Positions 31,646-42,861 of a stretch of DNA of 64,000 nt are shown here, in pieces; within the stretch, counting starts at the first letter, position 1; each line of letters starts with the position of its first letter. Origin of the DNA: Actinernus sp. WN-2022. Taxonomy: Eukaryota > Cnidaria > Anthozoa > Actiniaria > Actinernidae. Below the pieces are notes generated by a model. That model was not told the origin of the DNA, did not search any database, and saw nothing but the letters and a program-made list of their open reading frames with translations. Where the stretch lies: positions 53,726,021 through 53,790,020 of the forward strand of contig JAOWCC010001634.1 in NCBI GenBank assembly GCA_030867875.1, in the 5' to 3' direction. Both the position numbers and the translations under genes were made by a program.

Positions 31646-34357
31646 TCAAGTGGTAGGAAATAGCTGCATTGAACAAGCCTGTATACACCACAGCAAATGT
31701 GGACGCATTCTGGGAATGTTAAAAGTTACATTACAAGGATTGCTTCCATAAACAAGGCATGTTGCAAACGCTATAGCAAATATGCCACAGTCACTTTGAT
31801 TATGTTGTTGCTGCACTGGTATGTTAGCAATTCCTTTGAAATTTGGTCCAAGTAAATTCATCGCTAACTCTCTTGATTCTTGTGATATTACTGCATGCGC
31901 TAAGCTGTCCAATAAATTAGCATGTCCAGGGAGACACCCAATGGAACTCAAATACACCCAGTGATTGTTGTTAATGTGCACAATCTGGACAAATTCTCCA
32001 GTCATGACATCGAACTGTCTTATGGGGCAGAGTGTTGGTCTTTGAAAGCCACTAATTTGAGGATTTATCTTGGCCAAAAGACCATGGGCTTCTTGAATAA
32101 TGGTGCAGTCTAGCCATCCAGTGGGAGAAGTAATAATATCGAATTCAGCTTGGCCTAGAGTAGCAATGGGTTTACGTTTATCAATAGCAGTGTTTGTGTT
32201 TTTAACTTTCTTTACAAATGTGACATCATTCGTAGACCTCGCTTTACTTGAAGTAGACTTCTGTTGTTTGTTGGGTTTACAACTTGGACAAACCCAGTTA
32301 GTTTTGCTATTATTTGGCATCCGTTTGAGGCCAATACATGCCAAATGAAAGAATTTGCCATTCTGGCAATCGGAATTGTGACATTCTATTAGCTTATCAC
32401 TTTCATTTGGCCTGCTTTTGCATTTGCAAATGGAGTCCAAGGTCAGGGCAAAAGAAGGTGTGGCCTGTTTCCCAACAGGTTGAGCAGACTTTCTTGTACG
32501 CTTAAATTTAGGTAATGTCCTACAATTTGGACAGTACCATGTCTTGGGTATGCTGTCAATTTGTAAACAAGAAAGGTGAAATTGGCTGATGGGGCATTCA
32601 GGGTTGCAGCAGCTAACAGTGCCTTCATCCGTTACAGTTCGGCAAAAGCAAACATTATCATGGGTTTCTGGGGGGTTGATGTTGCTGAAATTATGCTTCC
32701 TGGTATACCACCTCCCAAGCACTTCAGGTAGGACACAGGTCCTCCAAAAGAGTGTCACTTTTGGCAAAACAGCTTTCCAGTGATCAGTGTCAGGGCCAAT
32801 CCTTTGCGCAACTAGTTCTGTCTCCCCATTGTCACGAAAAGCACATACAACAAAATCACAATATTGCTTCTTAATGGTAAAAATCTGTTGTTGTACTTGG
32901 TAGTAGTACTGGTGTTTGGTTTTTAGATGAAAATTTCCAGAACTATCCTTTTCCAGACAGGAAGAGGCTTTCAGTACATAGCTGTCAAAGTCGCAGTTCT
33001 CGATACAAAAAGGGCATTTGACCTCCCCACAACTTTCACCGCAACAGTCACAACAGCATAAAAAATATGGTGTGGCATGCAGCCACGGGTGTTCTTCATT
33101 TATAAAAAGCCCACACCTAACTATTTTAAAGTTTGTGTGTGTCGCTTTCATTTTTTCCTCATAGGCCTTGATGGCATGTTCTTCATGTTTGCACCCGTGG
33201 AGAACAGCTTTAGTGTTTACCTTGTTCAACTCGGGGTAACAAACAGATTGAATAAGGGATTGAGAGGGTAGGGCAGGGTTTGAGCCACTTGCAGCCTTGC
33301 ACTGAGAAGCGCCAATTCTCCCAGCTCTGTGTTTGAAAAAGTTGTTCCCCTTTGCCTGTGTGATGGTATCCCTCTCAACCTGAGTGATCTGCTCCTTAGT
33401 TATCTCGATATTGACCTCCTGGCAAGTTTTCACTAGTTCAGGATAAGTTAAATCGATATATTTTTTATCGAAAAGATCATTAATTGTTGGCACTGAGCGG
33501 CTTTTTAGAACATAACTGTCAGCATACTCTGGAATTAAGCTGAGCGCGATGGGCTTGCTTTTACTCTTGCTAAGTTCAGAGTAGAACAAGTCCATTTCCT
33601 CTTTTGTTGGAGCTGGAATTTCCTTTGACATATTTTTTTTAACAGGTAAATCAGGATTATAATCAGTGGGGTTGAAATCATTTGGAAGATTATCACTGCT
33701 TGAATCCAAGTCAGCTTTCATTTTTCTTGCTGATGTAAAATTTATATCACGGATCCTTGAATAATCAACTTGTTTGACATATGTTGGTAGAAGCCACGTG
33801 CATTTGACCTGGGTACAAGAAAGCCGACCATTGATCTTTGTCCACGCTTCGAGGTAGAATAGTACACTTGCTATATGCGAGCAAGATTCTGCCAGTCCAG
33901 CCTTGCAACCCAAACAGTGAGCAGAAACGATCGTTCCCTGTCTTTCTGTGATAATCCAAATAAGAATAAGCGAGTCATTCATGCGCTGTCAATGCCTTAC
34001 CTTCGCCAGAACAACAAACTTGTTGGCGATGATATGTCCTTCAACGCTCGCAATAAATCCTGACACCATCTGATTGTACGCCTCGAGACTTCGGAAAGCT
34101 TTAAACTGTAGTTGAGTGTAAAAGCTCGTCTCCAAAACAAGATAAAACAGAAGATCTGTTGATTCAACTGGAGGTAGGCAGTCCGGCTCAAAGTGCTTTC
34201 CCTCGAGCAACACGGGGTCAATTCCAATGGCTGAAATGTTTTCCAAATAACGCTCTTTCACTCGTAGGTCCAACTTTTTTGCATATTCAGAAAGAGGAAA
34301 AGAAGAAACACTTTCAGAATTTTCACTTGATGTGAGTTTGCTTTGCGAAGAATCCAT
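31646..34357 (-). pseudogene. SWIM-YqaJ-PHD-PHD-Ulp1-like accessory protein of the ISL2EU element, one in-frame stop
   Basis: The protein starts at 34357 (122 codons, LSEYAKKLDLRVKERYLENI, VESTDLLFYLVLETSFYTQ, SGFIASVEGHIIANKFVVLA), hits a TGA at 33989-33991, and continues in the same frame from ATG 33982 for 778 codons. Counting from that ATG: SWIM-type Cys/His finger 23-36; YqaJ nuclease 219-420 ([27 protein letters not shown] with E319 and K321, [11 protein letters not shown]); PHD fingers at 444-486 and 518-567; a C-terminal Ulp1-like (C48) protease with H673, D691, Gln near 723-725 and C731. Residue 305, where YqaJ enzymes have the metal-binding Asp of the SPDG motif, is Tyr (HATPYFLC). 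The nuclease is therefore probably dead. The role of YqaJ proteins in transposition is not established. Confidence 0.85.
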
Positions 34358-34679
34358 TTTACAAGGCTGCGATCGTAGTTGTGACCTTTATTTACATATC
34401 ATCACATGGCGCGGAGGTACACCAATATGGCGACCGGAAATGATGTGATGTCACGTGAAAACGATCTATAGTATATATGGACGCTCCTGGTAATGGGCTC
34501 CTGTAGTCAAATAATAAATAATAATAAAATGAAAAGAAGTCAAGGACTGTTAATGTATGGTAAAAAAATACAATAACTAAGAAATGTACATTAAGCTGTA
34601 TCATTTGATTAATCATAATGTCATCACAAGTAAAGTGAAAGGAGATGAAAATTTACACGTAGGCCATTAAACAGTTATT

Positions 34680-35400
34680 TTTTTATGCGACTTTTAAATT
34701 TTGAGCGTTAGAGATCTCTTGTGCTAGTTGGTAAATTATTCCAGATTTTAATACCAGTTGATTTAATAGAACATTTTCCATAATTAGTTGAGGCTGGTAA
34801 GACAAAGAGGTTCTTTGAAGCATGTCTAGTATTATAGTTATGTATGTTAGAAGCTGGTTTTGGATTGAGGTAACTGATTATTAATATTATCATGCATAAA
34901 TAGAGCAATATGCAGGTAATTAATTTCTGATATTGGTAGAATGCCAAGGTACTTGTGGCGGAGTGGCGGAGCATGGGATTGAAAATCTGAAAATGTCATT
35001 ATTCTGATAACTTTGTTGTTTAATGTGTTTAATCGAGCTAGACGTGTTTTGTAGGTATTTCCCTAAGTGCTAACACCATATTGTAAGTATGGATAAACAA
35101 GAGAATAATAAACTTGCATCAAGGTGCCTAAGTCAACGTAGTGTCGTAGTTTGGATTGCAACTACGACTACGATGCATTGGATGTTTAAATTAGTTTTTA
35201 GTTTACGAGAAGGACAAATTTGGAGATATAAAGTGATAATTTGTTGACTTTAAGCCATTCTGCTAATTTGAAGAGCTCTTTATTTACTAGTACTTGAAGA
35301 CTATTAAGATTATTGTCTGAAAGAAAGACGTTAGTGTCGTCTGCAAGCATTCTTATTGATAAAAGGGAGGTGGTATTTGTTGTATCCCTGGATGTTGATT
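34680..35400 (-). mobile_element. LINE RT fragment with 3' end
   Basis: Minus-strand translation from about 35355 gives LADDTNVFLSDNNLNSLQVL and ELFKLAEWLKVNKLSL (RT motif C and thumb), and 34974-34708 gives PASNIHNYNTRHASKNLFVL and STGIKIWNNLPTSTRDL (C-terminal domain). Multiple frameshifts. Fits the CR1-group LINEs seen elsewhere in the window. Confidence 0.7.
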
Positions 35401-35498
35401 TCTACCTCTGAAATGTGCCGTGTACATTGAGGAGAGATTAAATGTTGGCTCTAAACAGTAAAATGAGTGACCTCCACCAAACTTGCTGTATTTTTAGA

Positions 35499-37033
35499 GG
35501 ATGGTCGTAAAACATGGACGGGGACGCGGGGACGTGACCTTAGAAACACAGTATTTTTGACCGCTAAAATAAAAAGCGCGTAATTGTGTGTGTATTCAAT
35601 GCATTGTTTTATCACTAACTCGCCATTTAGGTTAGAAAAAACGTAATCAAAAGCAGTTTGACCTCGCAAACCGACGCCATCTTGGAAAAGCCTCGTTTCC
35701 ATGCGCCCTGAGTGAGGTAAATGAGCATGGGAAGCAACCTGGGTGGAAAAAAGATCTTCACTAAAACTAATAGGGGTTGTTTACATGATAAGAGGGTAAC
35801 CCTTGTACTAAGGTCATCCTAATAGTAGAATCATTCTACCGCTATTGTAGTCTGCGTTCTGTTTACATGTAAAATATCAGTTTTGTCTCGGGTACCCGAG
35901 AGGTACGATCATCCTAGCACTAGTTCAACCTTTGCACGTGTTACTTCATTTATGTTTTTTTTTTTTTTTACAGCTTTGATCTTTGTTACATTTTTTAGTA
36001 CAGCTGCACTCTCCATTATGTATGCTGCAGCTGAATGGACTTGGGCCAGGAATGTAGTACTATTACATGTACATGGTAGCCTATCATTTTACCAAATGTG
36101 ATTGTTTGGTTGGCTTTTGCTAAATACTGGAATGATGTATTACATGGTCAATTCATGATTCATAACCGCACGGCTGAATAGCTCAGGTGGTAGAGCACCG
36201 GTCATGAATGCGGAAGGTCTGGGTTCGATTCCAGCTCCAGCCATGGCCTTTTTTTTTTTTTTTACTTCATGTAAAGAGTTCGCTAGGGACAATTCGCCTA
36301 CCCGGAACAACTCTATTCTAGAGCCAAATTTTACATTGCAAGTTGCTGGAGTTTTCTAGCAATTAGTAGGTAACATACCAGCACTATAGGATACCCAGGA
36401 CACTAGACAGCAGCAATAAAGGCCACCACAGAAAAAGAATCAAGGTTAATCCACCAATGACCCGTCAAAACTCTACTCGTGTACTCTATTCTTGAATGAT
36501 TTTGGCGGCCGCATCATGTTGAGTTGAACTGGGCTACCTGAATCAGTTTGCTTGTAAACCCGGGCTATCTTTGAGCATAGCACTAGGGTCAATCCCCCCC
36601 TCCCTCCTCCTTCATGTAAACATTAGCCTCCGTAAACCGCCGACTTCTTTACGCTCACTTCGTGACTCCCTTTAAACTAGGCTATCAGATTTTCATAAAA
36701 TGACTGTTAACAGTTTGAAAAATATTGTAATTTTCTTCATATCAAGGGCGGAGTATGCCACATATTATGTCGCTTGATGAAGCTCTATGCCGTCCGGTCC
36801 TTCCCAGGCTCCATAATCTCACTAAGAGAGCGTGGAAACGAGGCTTTTCCAAGATGGCGTCGGTTCGTAAGGGAAAACAATTTTTATTACGTGTTTTCTA
36901 ACCTAAATGACCAGCTAGTGATACAACAATGCATTGAATACGCACATAATTACTTGCTTTTTATTTTAGCAGTCAAAATACTGTGTTTCTAAGGTCACGT
37001 CCCCGCGTCCCCGTCCATGTGTTACGACCATCC
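35499..37033. mobile_element. 1.54-kb inverted-repeat element with 9-bp target duplication ATTTTTAGA
   Basis: Arms of about 210 bp start GGATGGTCGTAA, CATGGACGGGGACGCGG and include GACGTGACCTTAGAAACACA and a GATGGCGTCGG block; left arm 35499-35710, right arm 36826-37033. ATTTTTAGA flanks both ends (35490-35498, 37034-37042). No transposase is encoded. Nine-base duplications and long arms suggest a Mutator-like non-autonomous element, unrelated in sequence to the one at 24407. A tRNA-like sequence lies inside (36172-36243). Confidence 0.8.
36172..36243 (+). ncRNA. tRNA-derived sequence (SINE head or tRNA pseudogene)
   Basis: 72 nt with a 7-bp acceptor-like stem (one mismatch), box A TAGCTCAGGTGG and a consensus box B GGTTCGATTCC. 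Directly followed by a run of 15-16 T, a strong RNA polymerase III terminator. The anticodon stem has only three pairs and position 33 is not T, so a working tRNA is unlikely. Confidence 0.6.
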
Positions 37034-37042
37034 ATTTTTAGA

Positions 37043-37796
37043 TACATGCCCGCAAACTCGGAAAATGTCGGGAAAATTTACCCAGTCAAAATTTGCATAC
37101 AAACGTCTGTAAACTGTTCCGAGTTTGCGGGCCTATAACTTTGCTCCTATTCAAGATATAACTCTCAAATTTGGGATTTTGACTAATTTCGAGGTGCTAT
37201 TTTCAGCAGTATCGGTTTTGCTGTTATACGTATTTATCAAATGTTAAAAAAAAACTGGAAGGGTCTATTACAAACGAAATTTCACCAATCGAAATTTCGC
37301 TCTAAATGTACAGTAAGATGTCAGAAACTCCGAACTTTCATTTGCTTACTGTGTCTGAATGTTACTCGTAAACCGTGAATACAATCAGTCGAAACAAATC
37401 AGAGAGGTGGAACAAATTTACGCCATTCTTAAGCGTTCGCCTTTCCGTATTTAGCGGGCTTTTTCATATTTTTGATTGAGTAACCCAAACAAATGGGTTT
37501 TACAGTCAAACCAAAAGACCAAAAGCATCTATTTCATGGGGGAAAAAGTCAGACTCTCCTAATGTCCACCAAGAGAATGTTATAGCCTAGTGTGAAAAAC
37601 ATATGTTTGTTTAATCATGAAACCACTTATAAATTTGCATTCAATGACCGTGGGACAGCTTTCCTCAAGCGTGACAATTTCATACATGATCTCTAAACAA
37701 AGTGTGATACCGATGAACTGGGTTAATTCTTTCTCAATTCTCTTTGCGTTTTTAATAGGTTGAAAACGCTATGCTTTATTCACTGAACCGACTTAA
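37043..37796. other. NSF intron, no gene recognised
   Basis: No domain-bearing frame. TTCGAAATTTC-type words occur near 37290. A TTAA at 37793-37796 begins the next element. Confidence 0.35.
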
Positions 37797-38061
37797 AGGC
37801 GATGTGTCACGGTACTGCGCATGTGTGAAAATCTGATGATTGTTGAATTATGTTCTAGCCCGGAACGAAATTCTCAGAGCGGTGAAATACCGATTTTTAA
37901 ATCGACTTCCATCAGTGTTCCTTTTTAACTCATCCTTGCCTCCTTTGGTCATTTATGGAAATGTAAGATTTACTTAAATAAGTTTTAATTATTTGTTTAT
38001 TCAAAATTAGTCGTTCCAGACTGCAACACAACTAAAACAAAAAGGCAAAGTGATGCTTACC

Positions 38062-38084
38062 GGGGGGGGGGGGGGGGGGGGGGG
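38062..38084 (+). repeat. Homopolymer of 23 G
   Basis: Uninterrupted G run flanked by TTACC and AGACC. Length may be assembly dependent; such runs form G-quadruplexes readily. Confidence 0.8.
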
Positions 38085-38395
38085 AGACCGCCACTGAGTA
38101 CTCTGACTACAGCAGCCGAAAAACGCAAGAAATTGGAAGCTTCTTGGCATTCCAACCAGAAGCGAAGAGGGTTGGGATGTCCAGTAGAGTTCACGTAACA
38201 CATGGAAACTTTTCAAGTCATTATAAATGATATGGCAGTTTTCAACAGCGATACGAAGAAATATTTATCTACGGCTAAGAAACGATCTAGGCTGAAATTG
38301 TATGAATCGACCGGAGTGCAAAGACTGTACGAAAAGTTAGAAAAAACCTTTCCTTGCTGGCAAAATAACCTTATGAACTCAAATTTGATAGCCTT

Positions 38396-39100
38396 GTGAG
38401 CAATCGACGTACATATGAAGCTATAGAAGTTTATATTATCGACTACGCGAGAGTCTGCAAGTTACATCGAACTGCTATGGAACCGCTTGTCAGTATTCGC
38501 ACTTTCGTGACAAGCGAACTTTTCTACTTTCGACACACGGTCGCTAAACTGTACGAAATCTCCAAGAATAAATCCCTAATGTCCAAACTAACGGGGAAAA
38601 CTGAAAGAGGAAATCCTTGTGAGCAATCGACACACATATGAAGCAATATAAGTTATCATCGACTACATGAGAGTCAAACATCGAACTGCTATGAAACCGC
38701 TTGTGACAGTTCACGCACTTTCGTGACAAGCGAACTTTTCTACTTTTGACACACGGTCGCTAAAGGATATATGCCTAATGTCCAAACTAATGGGGGAAAC
38801 TGAAAGAGGAAATCATTGTGACCAATCGACATACATATGAAGCTCCAGAAGTAATTATTGAATACATGAGAACCCACAGAGCAAACTGATAATAATGAAC
38901 GCGCTATTAGTTTCACGGACATTTGTGACTTAACTGAACTCGCGCTACAACATAGCTTGAAATACTGTACGAAACTCCCGTTTAAAAATGTCCTGATACC
39001 GAAAGAACCGTAGCATCTGAAACAAGATATCCTTCTGACCAATCGACAAAAAAATTAAGCTGTGAAAGTAAGTTTCCAGTCCATAACAGCCGATAGTGCA
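38396..39100. repeat. Four diverged tandem copies of a 200-223-bp unit
   Basis: GTGAGCAATCGAC or GTGACCAATCGAC with CATATGAAGC and GACAAGCGAACTTTTC blocks start at about 38396, 38619, 38818 and 39031. The spacings are 223, 199 and 213 bp. Confidence 0.75.
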
Positions 39101-39636
39101 AACTAGTAAACTGCCACTAGTAATTAACCTTCCGTACTTCGGCGAGTACTGAACTTTCTAGCGTCAAATGCATGTGTTACGTTTCCAAACTTTAGGACAA
39201 GAAATCTTCCATAGAATGTTTTATTTTTTTTACAGCAGATAACTATATTATTAAACACATAGAAATAAAACAATGGTGCCATTTGAAGAATTATGTCATG
39301 TCAAAAGTGCATAACGAAGAAATATATATCTACGGAGGCGAGCACCTCGTTTCACTTTGGTAAAATAAAAAAAATAAAAAATAAAAGCAAGTAATGAAAT
39401 ATAGATACCATTCTTTACTCAATGCTATTTACCTTGGATGTAGGAAGAATAACATTCTTGTAAATCTCGCCATATACTGTGTAAAACTACAATCTGTGAA
39501 TCACGGTAGTGTGGCGAACAGTGTGACGTTTCCGGCAATTTATTTTGATTGATTCTCATTCGATGTTACACAATACAGCTGTCAATTCAATGTCTGGAGA
39601 CTGTGACATGCGCAGTACCGTGACACAGTGCCTTAA

Positions 39637-40169
39637 AATACGGAAAAACCTAAAAGTGTTAGGACAGTAACTTTTCCCAGTCAACTCTGGGTAAGGTCAG
39701 GGCGGCTTTTGAAACAGTTCCAAGATTTGCTTGAACAAGCTTCGGCCATGAACCCTTGTTTATATTTAGCGACATGAATTTACTTCCATCACTCATGGCT
39801 GTATAACTGGAAATGTTTAAACGTTGAGTTTTATTCCCTAACGCATTTTAATTGTTAAGACAACCATGTTCAAAGCATTTAAACATTCTGGCAAAGCGTT
39901 TGGAACATATTTCTAACGTTGGTAATTATGCGGTGACAATTAACTCAAATTCTGTATTAAAGTCGCCTTTTCGCCTTGGGGTAACATATTTTAAGACCCT
40001 TTTTGGTAAATAAATAGCCAAATATATATATATTCATCTTTCCTAATTCAGACAAAGCAACCTGAACTTCAGGATTACCGTCTTTCTTGTAAAAATACTT
40101 CTTTTACAAGTTGCTAACAATTGACTTGTACCACTAACTTACATGTTGTTTTAGAGCCTTGAACGCTTT
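39637..40169. other. NSF intron, no gene recognised
   Basis: No coding domain or repeat edge seen before the LINE tail at 40170. Confidence 0.35.
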
Positions 40170-40506
40170 AATAATAATAATAATATTTCTACAGGAAAAA
40201 CTCCCTCACGTACTGTGATTTTCAGGGAGGTCCTGCATAACTAAAAGTAATAATGAAGACTAAAAGGCTATAAAAGGTTAAGAACTAGAGCCGGCTAAAA
40301 TGCTAAGAATACTAATGTTAGACAATAGTGCTATTACTTTAAAAAACTTTTAAAAACGATCAAATTCTCAGCGATCTTCGAATTGAGGTCTAATGCGTTC
40401 CAGTCTTCGATTGCTTGGAACGTAAAGCGCTGCTTTCCCCAATTTGTGCGGACGCGTGGGAGATGTAAATCTCCACTGCGGCGCGTATTGTAATTATGGT
40501 ATATTT

Positions 40507-41163
40507 TTATGCATTATTCTTTTTAAGATTAAAGTTAAAATTAATAAAGTTATTCAAACACTTAAAAATAGCTATACAGCGATGGTTGTGACGACGACGA
40601 CTTAATGGCTGCCATTGTAGTTGTTCTATAGCTTGTGTTCCTGAAGAGTATCTAGGTAGGTCTAACATTGTTCTGGCAGCATTATTTTGTAAAATTTGTA
40701 AATGGCCCATGAGAACTGCATTGTTTTTGTCGCCCCATACTAAATCGGCATAGTCAAGTAAAGGTAAAATAAGGCTATTATACAGTGTGATACGGGCATC
40801 TAATGGAAGCAAGGTTTTCACACGGCGAAGTACTCCAAGCCTCTGACAAACTTTCTTGCTTAGGGCATCAATATGTTCAGCCGAGCTCATATTCTGTTGT
40901 ATTTGTATACCGAGATATTTAAAAGATTCCTTCCGTTCTAGGAGGTAACCGTTTATCTCTAGCGATAAACCACTAAAGGAACTTAACTTACGCGAACTAC
41001 CAAAAACTACAAATTTACATTTATCTACGTTAGGAGTTAATACATTGTCATTGAACCATTTGCTAAAAACCTTCAGGTCCGAGTTCAATTTGTCTGTGAG
41101 GTCCTTTACATCGTTTGAAGAGTAAAAAATATATGACTGTGTCATCAGCGTAAAGAGAGACAT
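40507..41163 (-). pseudogene. LINE RT palm end, thumb and C-terminus
   Basis: Begins at the end of motif C (YADDTVIYF-like sequence just upstream in another frame near 41165), then LNSDLKVFSKWFNDNVLTPN, ESFKYLGIQIQQNMSS, RITLYNSLILPLLDYADLVW and LQILQNNAARTMLDLPRYSS. Thumb and C-terminal region of a CR1-group LINE. Confidence 0.8.
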
Positions 41164-41296
41164 CGCAGCACCTTACACAAGATAGCAGTTCATTAATATA
41201 GATGATAAAGAAGAGGGGCCCTAATACGCTTCCTTGTGGGGCACCAACGGGTACGTGCTTGGCTGATGAGCTGACACCACTACTTGAACCACTAAC

Positions 41297-41543
41297 CGCC
41301 TCCCGGTTAGCTCAGTGGTTGAGCTCTGGTCTGTTGTACAGGAGGTCGCGAGTTCAAACACCGGCCGGACCAACACTCAGGGTCTTAAAATAACCGAGTA
41401 GAAGGTGCTGCCTTTGTGAAACAACTGCAAATGGTTAGACCTTCACGTCATCTCGGATAAGGACATAAATCGTAGGTCTCCCGTCGGCCTCAAGTTTACG
41501 AGTTACCGACGTTAAATAAAATAGCTTTACTTTACTTTACTTT
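41297..41543 (+). mobile_element. tRNA-derived SINE inserted in the LINE RT
   Basis: A tRNA-like head (about 41301-41372) has box A TTAGCTCAGTGGTTGAG and a box B-like GAGTTCAAACACC, with a CCGG acceptor-like stem. The body runs to a (TTTAC)n tail at about 41520-41543. It separates RT blocks that are adjacent in related LINEs. No clear target duplication was found. SINEs are copied by LINE enzymes and transcribed by RNA polymerase III. Confidence 0.75.
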
Positions 41544-41625
41544 AACTGAAGTAACTTGCATTCTCTGGGACAAGTAAGATTTAAACCACTCCACACTGGG
41601 ATTCGAAAAGCCCAAACTAGTGAGC

Positions 41626-42255
41626 TTATTTAGTAAAAGTGAATGATCCACGGCGTCGAAAGCTTTCGACAGATCGAGGAAGACCGCGCCCGTAACAAAA
41701 CCCATGTCCATTTTTTCCCAGTATTTTGTCAGTGAAATGCGTCAGCGCAATCTCTGTAGAGAGTTTGGGTCTAAAACCGAATTGTCTAGATGTTAACATA
41801 TTATTATCTAAAAGATAGGCATAGACCTGTGTATGCACGGCTGTTTCAAGAATCTTACTGACGGTTGGCAGAATAGTAATGAGTCTGTAGTTACTTGGAT
41901 CGCTTCTTTCGCCTGCTTTAAAAAGAGCCGTCACTTTGCCTGACTTCCAGATTGAGGGAAAAGTAGTAGACAAGAGTGAGCGGTTGAATAGCTTTGTTAA
42001 AGCGTGGGCTATAGCAGCAGTCGAGTCCTTTAGAAGGCGTGCACTGATTCCATCAAGGCCTATTGCCTTATTCGTTTTAAGTTTACTAAGCTGCTTACGC
42101 ACAAATTGTTCCTTAACGGGCTGAAAACTAAATGTAGCCAAATTAGTGTCAGTCGAATTAAGATGAAAGGAGACGTTTTCCCAAACGTAACCAGCTACGC
42201 GGGATTTGATTTTGTTCGCCAGCTTAGTACCAATCGAGGCAAAGTGATTGTTCAT
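41626..42255 (-). pseudogene. LINE RT fingers and start of palm
   Basis: KQLSKLKTNKAIGLDGISAR, FPSIWKSGKVTALFKAGE, NYRLITILPTVSKILETAVH, QFGFRPKLSTEIALTHFTD are RT motifs 0-2a. The motif A segment (LDLSKAFDAVDHSLLL) continues in a second frame at about 41700-41630. Confidence 0.85.
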
Positions 42256-42424
42256 AGTCTCAGCGATAGATGAAGCACTTGTGTACGAAACACCATCAGC
42301 TTGAATAGGTCACAGAGGAGCTGCCTTTAGACTTACGAGAGGTAATCTCATTCAGAGTTTTCCACAGGGCACCTGAGTTGCCTTTGTTGCTGTTAATCAT
42401 ATCAATATAGTAATCAGGCTTACA

Positions 42425-42781
42425 CTACTTTACTAGTTTATTGACAAAAGTTTTTGTTTTCTTGAAAAGCCTCCAATGATACTCGGAGTTAGTTTTGACG
42501 GCTTTTCTGTGGTGAAAGTCGCGTTCCCGCATGGCGTTTAACACATCGGTTGTCATCCAAGGAGCCTGAAAACCTTTAATGCGAGTCTTTTTGATGGGCG
42601 CGTGACTGTTTACGACTTCAGAAAATAAGTAGTTCCATGTTTCAACAGCGGAATTTACGTCCTTGTCATCCAAAATACTCCAATTTATATCTCTTAGTTC
42701 TCGAACAAAAGACTGTTTGTTGTAATTCCTGTAAGAACGGTACTCTATTGTCTTTGGCGGGGCCTTAATTAGGGACACCAT
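42425..42781 (-). pseudogene. LINE linker between endonuclease and RT
   Basis: 118 residues (YRSYRNYNKQSFVRELRDIN, SHAPIKKTRIKGFQAPWMTT, WRLFKKTKTFVNKLVK). This conserved linker precedes the RT in CR1-group LINE ORF2 proteins. Confidence 0.8.
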
Positions 42782-42861
42782 ATTTTATCGTGCAATAGAC
42801 GGTGAAGTGATCACTTATTGTGGATAGAAGTACTCCACTTTCAACAATGCGGTGATTGTTA

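Larger units (their letters stand above)
29180..34503. mobile_element. ISL2EU-like DNA transposon with THAP-DDE transposase and YqaJ accessory protein
   Basis: The inverted ends read CAGGAGCCCAT(C/T)ACCAGG, then AGCGTCCAT, then after a short spacer ATAGATCGTTTTCAC and ACGTGAC, and farther in CCATATTGGTGTAC. The left end is interrupted by a MITE (29223-29474). Two converging genes lie inside. A DDE transposase paired with a YqaJ-type nuclease gene is the established hallmark of ISL2EU elements. The inner end AGATCG (29481, 34467) is flanked by AT on each side, so the true border could be either there or at 29180/34503; the outer inverted blocks argue for the latter. Confidence 0.8.
37797..39632. 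mobile_element. 1.84-kb TTAA-flanked element with short inverted ends
   Basis: Left end AGGCGATGTGTCACGGTACT, right end its inverse (CGCAGTACCGTGACACAGTGCC), both next to TTAA (37793-37796, 39633-39636). The ends pair over about 28 bp (…ACTGCGCATGT) with a few mismatches. The interior carries a run of 23 G (38062-38084) and a set of 200-223-bp tandem copies (38396-39100). Two short plus frames (38202-38399, 38396-38641) have no recognisable domain. Probably a non-autonomous piggyBac/Kolobok-type element. Confidence 0.6.

Noticed and set aside
36172..36243. Working tRNA gene
   Set aside because: Anticodon stem is poorly paired and position 33 is not T; more likely a tRNA-derived sequence.
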